NCBI GenBank assembly: GCA_016718655.1
Contig: JADKCV010000001.1
Location: forward strand, 62,001-126,000
DNA length: 64,000 nucleotides
Reading direction: 5' to 3'
DNA from: Flavobacteriales bacterium
Lineage (GTDB): Bacteria; Bacteroidota; Bacteroidia; Flavobacteriales_F; PHOS-HE28
Position numbers and translations under genes: made by a program. Shown piece by piece: positions 34,382 to 42,644 of the stretch; position 1 is the stretch's first letter; every line of letters starts with the position of its first letter. Under the pieces are notes generated by a model. The model searched no databases. It was given only the letters and a program-made list of their open reading frames with translations, and was not told where the DNA came from.

Positions 34382-35323
34382 TCAGGCACGTTGGTCACGC
34401 CATATGAGTAGCAGGTACGCCAGGAACACGGAACTCACCACCGAGAGCAGCAGGATGAGCCACCGGATCGGGTATACCTTCTTGTCACTGATCTCCGGGT
34501 AGACGATCACATTGGTATAGGTCAGTTCCTTCGTGACATCGTTGACCACCCGTTCATATTCGGTCAGCAATTTGTCGTAGTTCGTCCTGAAGAGATTGCT
34601 CAATTCACTGAGTTCCCTGAACTCACCTCCATGTCGCTCAAGGTCCCTGATCAATCCTTGCACTTCGTCGATCCTGGTCTTGGGTGCACCGGACTCGATC
34701 ATGCGCATATATCCCTTGGTCAGTTCCTTCACCTGACTGTAGTAGTCGAGGATGCCCTCCTTCGCACGAAGGGTGTCCAAGCGCTTCTCCACGGAATCCA
34801 TCTTCTCACGCGCATGGGCAAGCGAGCGTTCAGAGATCGCCAGGAGCTCGTAGGATTTCTCCCGCTGAAGGCGTCTGGCCAAGAGATTGGCCTGGTCCAA
34901 CATGGCGTTCACCAGGTCCCGAGCACGGCGTGGGTCCTCGTCCACGATCTCGATATGGACCGATTCATAGGTGGTCTTACGGATCTCGACACGGTCCTTG
35001 AACTCGTTGTACAAGGCGAAGTATCCGCCCTGTCTGGTGGTATCCATGTCGTAGACCTCGTGCAGCTCGAAGTTCTTGATCAAACTATCGCGTATGCTAT
35101 TGCTCTCCAGCAGTTGGAGCAGTTGATCGGTCCGTGTCTCGATGCTGTAGCTGTTCAGGTTCACGGGATAGACCGTGGCCCTGCTCATGTACTTGGGAGG
35201 CATGAACACGGGCATGCTCGCAATAGTGGCCACCACTGCGGCAGTGATCGCTACCAACGCCAAGGTCTTCCAGTTGCGTCGGGCTACTTCCGCATACCGA
35301 CCGAAGGTGATCTCACCGGCCAT
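34382..35323 (-). CDS. Wzz/GumC-type chain-length determinant-like protein
   Basis: 313 residues. Two membrane segments (about 19-40 and 288-308) flank a periplasmic coiled-coil domain (SYELLAISERSLAHAREKMD, VEKRLDTLRAKEG), the arrangement of polysaccharide co-polymerases. No C-terminal tyrosine kinase domain is present. Start at 35323 (MAGEITFGRYAEVARRNWKT) just after the preceding gene overlap (11 bases). Paralogous to the next upstream gene, with similar EVRKTTYESVHIEIVDEDPRRA-like strand. Confidence 0.8.
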   Translation of the reverse strand: MAGEITFGRYAEVARRNWKTLALVAITAAVVATIASMPVFMPPKYMSRATVYPVNLNSYSIETRTDQLLQLLESNSIRDSLIKNFELHEVYDMDTTRQGGYFALYNEFKDRVEIRKTTYESVHIEIVDEDPRRARDLVNAMLDQANLLARRLQREKSYELLAISERSLAHAREKMDSVEKRLDTLRAKEGILDYYSQVKELTKGYMRMIESGAPKTRIDEVQGLIRDLERHGGEFRELSELSNLFRTNYDKLLTEYERVVNDVTKELTYTNVIVYPEISDKKVYPIRWLILLLSVVSSVFLAYLLLIWRDQRA

Positions 35324-36353
35324 GTTGTGAACTGAGTTTACTGAGGTTCGTTTGAATGATGAGAAGGCACAGGGCCAGGATGAGTCCACTAAGACCACCG
35401 ATCAGCACCACCAGCCAACGGATGGGCCTGGCAGGCTTATCCATGACCTGTGCTCGGTCCACCACGAACTTGAATGGCACTCGACTATCCAATTCAGCAC
35501 GAACAAGGTCGCGTTTGGCGCGAAGCTCGTTGATGCGCCAGCTCCATTTTATGACCTGTTCACTAAGTACGATATAGGGGCCACCGATCTCCGATAGCCC
35601 CGCGAATCGTTCCTCCAGTTCCTTCAATGCACGTTGGTCGTTCTTCACGATGGCCGCCCCGATGTACTCATTGAAGCGCTCCGCCTGGGATTCATAGTCA
35701 TGTACGCCCAATCGTTGTAATGCCCGCAGACTGTCCGTAAGACCGTGGAGTTCCACCTTGGAGATCTCCAGTTGGGCATCCAGTAGTTCCAATGCGCTAT
35801 TCAGACGTTGGTGCTGCATTTCGCGCCACACCGTATCCACTTGATCGCAGATGAAATTGGCCATTCCCGCTGCGCGTTCCGGATCTTGATCGAGCACCTC
35901 CACTTCAACGCTATTGAACCGGGTCTTGCGAAAGGTCACCTGGTCATCAAAGATGCCGATCAGCTCTGCCTTGGGGTATTCCACTTCCTCATCGATACCG
36001 TAGACCGTGTAGAGGTCGAACCTTTCCACCGTGCGCTCCCGGATGGTCACCGATCGAAGCATTTGCAACAGGTGTTCGAGGTCCTTCTCCTCACCCACGG
36101 CCATCAGATCATCACCGGTGGTCCGCTGGTCAGCCAGAAGAGCCTTCGAGACCGAATTGGTGAGGGTGGGGAACAGGACCACCTCACTGCGATACATGGG
36201 AGTTATGAGGAACGCTGCCACCAACCCACCCAAAACACCCAGAACAGTAACCCCGAGCACCAGCTTCCAATGACGGCGTACGTACGGGACCAGGTCCAAC
36301 GTAGGTGGTGCCGGGCGAGGGGCTCGGGGGGAAGGATGCACATTCAACGCCAT
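35313..36353 (-). CDS. Wzz/GumC-type chain-length determinant-like protein
   Basis: 346 residues. N-terminal Pro-rich stretch (NVHPSPRAPRPAPPT) then a membrane helix (LVLGVTVLGVLGGLVAAFLI), a periplasmic coiled-coil region and a C-terminal helix (WLVVLIGGLSGLILALCLLI) after the conserved PARPIRW. It lacks a kinase domain. It overlaps the second Wzz-like gene by 11 bases; the two probably form one hetero-oligomer or act on different chains. I chose MALNVHPS at 36353. Confidence 0.8.
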   Translation of the reverse strand: MALNVHPSPRAPRPAPPTLDLVPYVRRHWKLVLGVTVLGVLGGLVAAFLITPMYRSEVVLFPTLTNSVSKALLADQRTTGDDLMAVGEEKDLEHLLQMLRSVTIRERTVERFDLYTVYGIDEEVEYPKAELIGIFDDQVTFRKTRFNSVEVEVLDQDPERAAGMANFICDQVDTVWREMQHQRLNSALELLDAQLEISKVELHGLTDSLRALQRLGVHDYESQAERFNEYIGAAIVKNDQRALKELEERFAGLSEIGGPYIVLSEQVIKWSWRINELRAKRDLVRAELDSRVPFKFVVDRAQVMDKPARPIRWLVVLIGGLSGLILALCLLIIQTNLSKLSSQHGR

Positions 36354-36406
36354 GCCGGGTGATAAGGGGCCGCTAAAGTAGGACTTAGGGCCTGTCGCCC
36401 CGGCCA

Positions 36407-37849
36407 TTAACGGCTGGTGGGGAGCTTCATTGCCTGACGCAGGACCTTGGGGGTGACCAGACCTGTCGCCAAAGCGGAGAACGACGCTGCGCCAAGGAAA
36501 ATGAGCGCACGTTGAGGCAAGGGCAGTGTCAGCAAGGCCTGTGCGAGTAGGAAGAGCATCACACCATGGACCGCACCACGAAGGAATAGCATTCCCAATC
36601 CGGGTAACACGTGCGCCTTGGCCGCCAGCACCACTTGGACCAAAGCTGTGGCCAATTGCGTGACCAAACTCGCCCAAGCTGCTCCCTCGGTCTGGAAGCG
36701 AGGGATGAGAACAAGGTTCAGCGCGATGTTCATCACCGCCCCGGTCGCGGCCACCCCGTTCAAAGCACGCAGCTCACCACCTGCGGTCAACAACGTGCCG
36801 AACACGTAGGTGATGCATACACCGACGAAGCAATACATCAACAAGACGAAGGAGGGCGCGGCGGCAGTTGTATGTTCCGCATAGATGAGTTCCAGTACGG
36901 GTTGGGCGTTCCAATGAATGAATGCGGCCAGCGGGATCGCACCGGCGAGCAGGATCCGCAACGCCAAAGAAACCAAAGGGGCGATATCGTCACGTTCTTT
37001 GATGGAGCGGCTGAACATGGGCAATAACAGGCCGGCAAAGAGGTAGCCCAACATGTTGAAGGCCTCGAAGTATCGGAAGCCTTGTGCGTAGATGCCAGCT
37101 TGGAACGCACCATCGGGGAGCATGCGCTCCAGCATCAGGGTATCCGTGCGGTAGTAGAAGGTCATCAGTAGGATGAGCAGCGCGTAAGGAAAGCTCTGCT
37201 TCAGCACCACCCGACTGAACGTAGGGTTCCAAGCCACTCTCACCTTCCCGCTAAGTCGTAGGGTCATCACCAAGGCCACCAAGAGTGTGGCGCCATAAGC
37301 CATGGTCTGAGCGCGAACGAACCACTCGATACGGAACGGAATAGCGCTAGCACGCCCCCAAAGCAGCCAGCCCACCGCAAGGATCAACAGAACCCGGTCC
37401 ATTACGCTCAATAGACTGTCCTGGCGGAATTGTTGGGCACCGGCGATGTTGCTGCGCAGGTAAAGAATACTGGCCACCAGTGCCTGGTTCAACACCAACC
37501 AGCCAAGCAGGTCCAATTGCGCCCCTTCGTAGCCCAGCACCAAGCCCACGACCATGGTCAGTAGCGCGTACAACCCGGCCAATACCATGCGCACGCCGAT
37601 CACCCCGCTCAGGTACTTGCCCATCAGGTGCGTGTACTGGGCGACATTGCGTGTGTTGTAGTTCGTCAGCCCCAGGTCCAGCACGATGTTCAGCAGGAAG
37701 CTCAGGCTGAGCAAGGCCGCATAGGTGCCGTAGTCCGAGGCCCCTACGGCGCCCTGGACACCCGCATCGATACCGAGCAGGTAAAAGGGCTTCACCAGCA
37801 GGTTGAGTACCAGCAGAAGGGCCAGGTTGGTGATGAACGTTCGTTGCAT
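36407..37849 (-). CDS. Polysaccharide flippase (Wzx/MOP-like)
   Basis: 480 residues with about fourteen helices, MOP superfamily. MQRTFITNLALLLVLNLLVK at the N terminus, SDYGTYAALLSLSFLLNIVL for helix 2, and LLPMFSRSIKERDDIAPLVS in the centre match Wzx-type lipid-linked oligosaccharide flippases. It stands upstream of the Wzz and Wzy genes on the minus strand and is divergent from a glycosyltransferase, in an export cluster. Start at 37849 puts the first helix at the N terminus. Confidence 0.85.
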   Translation of the reverse strand: MQRTFITNLALLLVLNLLVKPFYLLGIDAGVQGAVGASDYGTYAALLSLSFLLNIVLDLGLTNYNTRNVAQYTHLMGKYLSGVIGVRMVLAGLYALLTMVVGLVLGYEGAQLDLLGWLVLNQALVASILYLRSNIAGAQQFRQDSLLSVMDRVLLILAVGWLLWGRASAIPFRIEWFVRAQTMAYGATLLVALVMTLRLSGKVRVAWNPTFSRVVLKQSFPYALLILLMTFYYRTDTLMLERMLPDGAFQAGIYAQGFRYFEAFNMLGYLFAGLLLPMFSRSIKERDDIAPLVSLALRILLAGAIPLAAFIHWNAQPVLELIYAEHTTAAAPSFVLLMYCFVGVCITYVFGTLLTAGGELRALNGVAATGAVMNIALNLVLIPRFQTEGAAWASLVTQLATALVQVVLAAKAHVLPGLGMLFLRGAVHGVMLFLLAQALLTLPLPQRALIFLGAASFSALATGLVTPKVLRQAMKLPTSR

Positions 37850-38046
37850 TGCCGGGGTGAAGATGGGGAGAGCGCGGGGAACCGGGCCCGATCCGTGGGT
37901 GACTTCTTTCGAGAAATGCTTGGCTCGGGTGATCCGGAACCGCCACCCGACCCTTGGGTACATACGTCGGACATGAATGGATGATGGTCCGCCCCTTGCC
38001 TAGGATCGCCACCTTTGCAACTCCAACGCTCCCCGTTCCCTTCCTC

Positions 38047-39191
38047 ATGCGCATCGCCGTCAACACCCGCCTACTGCTCGCCGACAAGTTGGAGGGCATC
38101 GGCTGGTTCGCGCACGAGACCTTGCAACGCATCGTTCGGGCGCATCCTGAACATGAGTTCCTGTTCCTCTTCGACCGGGCCTATGACGAACGCTTCATCT
38201 ATGCCCCTAACGTAACCCCTGTGGTGATGGGCCTCCAACACGGCACCCGTTGCTCTACCGGCTTTGGTTCGACTGGCTCCTTCCACGACGCTTGAAGTCG
38301 CTCAAGGCGGACGCATTCATCAGCCCGGATGGCTATCTGGCCCTTCATAGCTCGGTGCCGACACTTGCAGTGATGCATGACCTGAATTTCGAACATCACC
38401 CCGAGGACCTTCCGACCGCGTACCGGAATTTCTACCGCAGCTATTTCCCCCGTTTCGCTCGTCATGCCACACGCTTGGCCACCGTCAGTGAATTCAGTCG
38501 TCGCGACATTGCGCAGCGGTATGGTGTGGAAGAAGGTCGGATCGACGTGGTCTATAATGGAGTGGGCGAGCTCTTCACCCCGCTCGACAGTGCGGAACGG
38601 GAAGATGCCAAGTCGCAATTCGGCCAAGGATCGCCCTACTTCATATGCGTAGGCTCGCTCCATCCGCGCAAGAACATAGCAAGGTTGCTTCAGGCCTTCG
38701 ATCATATGCTGGAACACCACCCGGTCGAAGTAAGGCTCGTAGTGGTAGGTGAAAGCTTCTGGTGGGACGCCCGAATGAAGACCTCATGGGAAGGAATGCG
38801 GCATAAGGACCGGGTGACATTCACCGGGAGACTGGGGCAGCAAGACCTACGCAAGGCGATGGGTGGTGCCATGGCCTTGACATTCGTCAGTTACTTTGAA
38901 GGCTTCGGGATACCGGTGGCGGAGGCCATGAAGTGTGGAGTCCCGGTGGTTGCAGCGGAAACGACCTCTTTACCCGAAGTGGCCGGTGATGCCGCGCTCT
39001 ACTGTGATCCTTTCAGTGTAACGGACATTGCCAAGTGCCTTTATACCATGCACAGCGATGAGGTGCTCCGTACCCAGCTCAGCACCCGGGGACTGAAGCG
39101 GGCGACCCGCTACACGTGGGACAATGCTGCTCACGACCTCTGGCAGAGCTTCGGTCGCATGTGCCGCGACGCAGGTCTTGACCTTCGATAG
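38047..39191 (+). CDS. Family 4-type glycosyltransferase with one apparent frameshift
   Basis: GT-B glycosyltransferase. The first part is MRIAVNTRLLLADKLEGIGW up to TPVVMG; the frame breaks near 38228-38234. One inserted base gives GPPTRHPLLYRLWFDWLLPR and continues to LRDAG... at the true C terminus (381 codons; 1,145 bases plus one). The second half has the nucleotide-sugar site: ICVGSLHPRKNI, SYFEGFGIPVAEAMKCGVPV and EVAGDAALYCDP. The break is at GGGCC, as in the aconitase gene. Start by an ATG right after a CCACCTTTG box. It likely builds the glycan exported by the adjacent Wzx/Wzy set. Confidence 0.85.
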
Positions 39192-39216
39192 CGAGAAGCT
39201 GGTGGGCACTCCTGGA

Positions 39217-39224
39217 TACATTCG
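39217..39224 (+). promoter_or_regulatory. -7 promoter box TACATTCG of rnhB
   Basis: TAnnTTCG followed by CGCC, ending 4 bases before the rnhB ATG; leaderless-like geometry. It lies after the glycosyltransferase stop. Confidence 0.5.
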
Positions 39225-39228
39225 CGCC

Positions 39229-39846
39229 ATGTCGGTACTTGCGGCCTATCATACCAAAGGTCTGTTGGAGGCAGGATGTGATGAGGCGGGCCGAGGCTGT
39301 CTGGCCGGTCCTGTTGTAGCAGCAGCAGTGATCCTACCCCCACGGATCCGGCTGCCGGGCCTGGATGACAGCAAGAAACTGACCTCTTCAACACGCGAAC
39401 GGCTTCGGGTCGTGATCGAAGAAGAGGCGCTCGCTTGGGCCGTGTCATTCGTGCATCCCGAGGAGATCGACCGAACGAACATCCTGCGAGCCACCTTCAT
39501 CGCCATGCACCGTGCCATCGACCTGCTCGCACATCGCCCAGAACACTTGCTGATCGACGGCAACCGGTTCGCCCCTTATCGAGGTGTCCCACATTCGTGT
39601 CTGGTCAAAGGAGACGGGCGGTTCCGAAGCATCGCTGCCGCCAGCATACTTGCCAAGACACATCGCGACGAGGCCATGATCCTGGCCCATGAACAATATC
39701 CTGCCTACAACTGGGCAGTGAACAAAGGCTACCCGACCGCTGACCACCGGGCAGCCCTGGTCCGGGAGGGGGCGTGCCCGTTCCACCGCCGAAGCTTCCG
39801 TCTATTGCCCCTGGAAGAGGAGCTTTTGGCATCGTCGCTGAGCTGA
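39229..39846 (+). CDS. rnhB: Ribonuclease HII
   Basis: 205 residues. Removes ribonucleotides and primer RNA from DNA hybrids. The active-site motif AGCDEAGRGCLAGP holds Asp18 and Glu19; LIDGNRF holds Asp110 and LAKTHRDEAM holds Asp147. Also GLDDSKKLTSSTRERL, typical of the family, and WAVNKGYPTADHRAAL in the C-terminal part. The start MSVLAAYHT is chosen at 39229 by the promoter box; the upstream start at 39124 overlaps the glycosyltransferase. Confidence 0.96.
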   Translation: MSVLAAYHTKGLLEAGCDEAGRGCLAGPVVAAAVILPPRIRLPGLDDSKKLTSSTRERLRVVIEEEALAWAVSFVHPEEIDRTNILRATFIAMHRAIDLLAHRPEHLLIDGNRFAPYRGVPHSCLVKGDGRFRSIAAASILAKTHRDEAMILAHEQYPAYNWAVNKGYPTADHRAALVREGACPFHRRSFRLLPLEEELLASSLS

Positions 39847-39932
39847 CCTTGGCCATCCTAACTGGAATTCCTGTCCACACAGGCGTGTGCAAAGGGGCTT
39901 CACACCGCATGGGCACCGCAGCATGCAGCCGG

Positions 39933-39940
39933 TACTTTTG
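39933..39940 (+). promoter_or_regulatory. -7 promoter box TACTTTTG
   Basis: Exact TAnnTTTG, ending 9 bases before the ATG at 39950 of the large propeller protein. Confidence 0.6.
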
Positions 39941-39949
39941 GGCGGTACC

Positions 39950-42562
39950 ATGCGTCGTACCGTCACGTTCCTGTTCATTGTCGGCATCGTAGTCGGGGCC
40001 GTATGGACATTGTTGCGCTGGAATGGAGTGCGGTCCGCTCCTGTGGACCCTTGGCGTGCGATCCCCGAACGTACCGCGCTGGTGATCTCCGTACCGGATG
40101 CGTTCATGACCTGGGACCGGTTCACGCATACGGCACAGCTCTGGAAGGCCATTGCCACATTGCCGGGTGCCGCCGCTACCGATGGATTGATCGCCAGGAC
40201 GGTGGTCCGTATGGAGAACGATGAGGCATTGCGTCAGGCGCTTCGCAACAGCTCGGTACTGGTCGCCGTGATGCGTCATGGTGGTGATGCCCTCGGTTGT
40301 CTTTTCGTAGGCACCCCTGCGAACGCTGATGGCGCCCCATTGCGTGCTTTCGGAGAGTTGTTGGGATTGGATGCAACGGCATATGCAGCGTTGGGCAGAG
40401 GAGACGTTGTGCAGGTGCGACCTGACACGGCCTTGGCCACGCTCTCATTCTGCATCAGGCAAGGTGTTTGGCTCCTCGCGACCGATCCTTCCATGATGGA
40501 CGAAGCCCTGCTCCAATGGAAGAAGGGTTCTTCATTGAAGGATGACACGGCGTTCACCGCCGCATTCTCCACCTTGGGTGCGGGTAGTGATGCGCATGTT
40601 TTGCTTCGTCCTGATCGCCTCCTGGACCTGGCTCAAATGGCATGGTCGCCCGAAGCATTGGACTTCCCCGAGGTCTCCGGACAATGGCTGGCCATGGACC
40701 TGCGATCACGTTCCGATGCCCTATTGATGAGTGGGTTGTTGCTTGGTCCGCCATCCGGACCACATGCGATCGCCTTACATGGCCAGGATCGTGGTCCTAT
40801 GGATGGTGCGCGGGTGCTACCCGGAAGTGTTACCGGATACAGGACGTGGAATGTGAGTGACATGACGCGCTGGTTGGCCGACCGCAAAGCCATGACGGAC
40901 AGTGTCTGGGTAACAGACCTGTTGGGCTGGGCGCGGGGCACGGTCGGTGTCGCGCACGCATCAGATAGCAGCACGAATCAATGGGCCTACTTCGCTGCCC
41001 CGGACGTGGATGCAGCCGAAGGTGCCTTGCGGAGCCTTTGTGCGGCAGGATGTGACACTTCCGGGTACCGAGGCCTGAAGCTCCAACGATTGCCACTGAC
41101 CGGAATGCACGAAAGTGTGCTCGGGGAGGCTTTTTCCGGACTTGGAAGAGCGTGGTGGGTGGTGCTGGGTGATGCCGTGGTGTTCGGCACGACCACCTTG
41201 GAATTGGAACGGTCGATCGATGCTTGGTTGGATGGTCGATCATTGGCAGAGGATGCCCGCACCTCCGATTGGTGGGTTCGCATGGCCTCGAACGCGGGTT
41301 CCACGTGGTGGTGCGACATCGCACGTGCACAACCATGGAAGAGCAAGAGCCTGCTCGAGGCAGCGCGTCAGCACGTGGATCTCTGGAGTGCATTGGGAGG
41401 GTTCACGGTACACCTTTCGCCAGGCCAACGAGGAAGTACCCACGTCACTGTCGGCTTGCAATACGCCCCGATCAAGGAGATAGCTGGACCAGAGCGATGG
41501 GTGGTCGAGTTGGGCGCACCGGTGAGTGGCACTCCACAAGAAGTGATCGACCACACCAACGGTACACGGCAGATCCTGGTGCAGGATGACCTGTTCACTT
41601 TGCATTTGATCGGCAGCACGGGTGAATTGATGTGGTCGCGTCCGATGGATGGGCCCATCCTCGGTGGGGTGAGACAGGTGGACCGTTTCCGCAACGGCAA
41701 GTTGCAGCTACTGTTCAATACGTCGGAGAAGGTACACCTGATCGATCGCAACGGGAAGGATGTCGGCGGGTTCCCCGTGGAACTGGAAAGCCGTAGTGCC
41801 ACACCATTGTCCGTTTTCGACTACGAGGGTAACGGGGAACTTCGTGTCCTGGTGCCCACACAAAGCGGTACGATCATCAATATGGGAATGGACGGATCAC
41901 CTGTGAACGGTTGGTCCGCACCGCGTTTGAAGGCCCCTGCAGCCACCAAGGTCGATCACCTTCGTATACGCAACAAGGACCATCTTATCGCCGTGGATAC
42001 CCTCGGCCATGTTCACATCCTGGATAGAAAGGGAGCGGATCGTGAACGACCGCGTCTGGAACTGGGTGTTTCGCCGAGCGTCCTGGGTATCGTCCCAGGG
42101 AGTACCATCGGCACCTGTTCCGTGCTATGGCAGGGAAGCGACGGTGGGCTGTACAAGGGTACGCTGGAGGGCAAAGCTGAACTGCTCTTCCCTGGAAGGG
42201 GTGGGCGATTCACCGGGGCATGGTTCGCCAGTAACGGCGCAGTGATGCACACTGAAGTGAACAAGGACACGCTGTGGGTCAGGGAGGGAAGTAAGGTGGT
42301 CGCCCAACATGTGCTTTCAGGTATCGGGATACCAGGTACCCAGCACACGGTCAGCTCAGGCGAAGAGCAGGTCCTTGGCATCGCCACACAGAGAGGCAGC
42401 CTTCATCTCTTCGACGGGGACGGACAAGCCTTGTCCGGAACACCGGTGGTCGGCGCCGGCCCTTGGGTGCTCTCCGACCTCGATCGGGATGGGACTAGGG
42501 AACTGGTCACCGTGTCCTCGAATGGCATTGTGAAATGCCTCCCTTTCCCTCCGGTGCCATGA
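39950..42562 (+). CDS. Large membrane-anchored protein, DUF3352-like plus propeller repeats
   Basis: 870 residues. One N-terminal membrane helix (RRTVTFLFIVGIVVGAVWTL) anchors an extracytoplasmic protein. Residues about 40-500 resemble DUF3352-like proteins (PWRAIPERTALVISVPDAFM start, repeated substrate-like domains). The last 330 residues contain beta-propeller-like repeats (DHTNGTRQILVQDD, VFDYEGNGELRVLVPTQSGT, LSDLDRDGTRELVTVSSNGI), with FG-GAP/VCBS-like Asp loops. No catalytic residues can be named. It has its own promoter and no operon partner. Confidence 0.6.
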   Translation: MRRTVTFLFIVGIVVGAVWTLLRWNGVRSAPVDPWRAIPERTALVISVPDAFMTWDRFTHTAQLWKAIATLPGAAATDGLIARTVVRMENDEALRQALRNSSVLVAVMRHGGDALGCLFVGTPANADGAPLRAFGELLGLDATAYAALGRGDVVQVRPDTALATLSFCIRQGVWLLATDPSMMDEALLQWKKGSSLKDDTAFTAAFSTLGAGSDAHVLLRPDRLLDLAQMAWSPEALDFPEVSGQWLAMDLRSRSDALLMSGLLLGPPSGPHAIALHGQDRGPMDGARVLPGSVTGYRTWNVSDMTRWLADRKAMTDSVWVTDLLGWARGTVGVAHASDSSTNQWAYFAAPDVDAAEGALRSLCAAGCDTSGYRGLKLQRLPLTGMHESVLGEAFSGLGRAWWVVLGDAVVFGTTTLELERSIDAWLDGRSLAEDARTSDWWVRMASNAGSTWWCDIARAQPWKSKSLLEAARQHVDLWSALGGFTVHLSPGQRGSTHVTVGLQYAPIKEIAGPERWVVELGAPVSGTPQEVIDHTNGTRQILVQDDLFTLHLIGSTGELMWSRPMDGPILGGVRQVDRFRNGKLQLLFNTSEKVHLIDRNGKDVGGFPVELESRSATPLSVFDYEGNGELRVLVPTQSGTIINMGMDGSPVNGWSAPRLKAPAATKVDHLRIRNKDHLIAVDTLGHVHILDRKGADRERPRLELGVSPSVLGIVPGSTIGTCSVLWQGSDGGLYKGTLEGKAELLFPGRGGRFTGAWFASNGAVMHTEVNKDTLWVREGSKVVAQHVLSGIGIPGTQHTVSSGEEQVLGIATQRGSLHLFDGDGQALSGTPVVGAGPWVLSDLDRDGTRELVTVSSNGIVKCLPFPPVP

Positions 42563-42570
42563 ATCGTTGC

Positions 42571-42600
42571 TTGCCCGGTGCTCCAGAGCGCATAGCTTTG
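42571..42600 (+). promoter_or_regulatory. Promoter TTG-N19-TAGCTTTG of the Trk operon
   Basis: TTG at 42571-42573 and TAGCTTTG at 42593-42600, spacing 19, exact for the Bacteroidota pattern. The TrkH start at 42645 follows with a leader of about 40 bases. Confidence 0.65.
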
Positions 42601-42644
42601 CTGGCTCAGCGCACGTCCGGGATCATGCCTTGGGTCCCGGCCCC

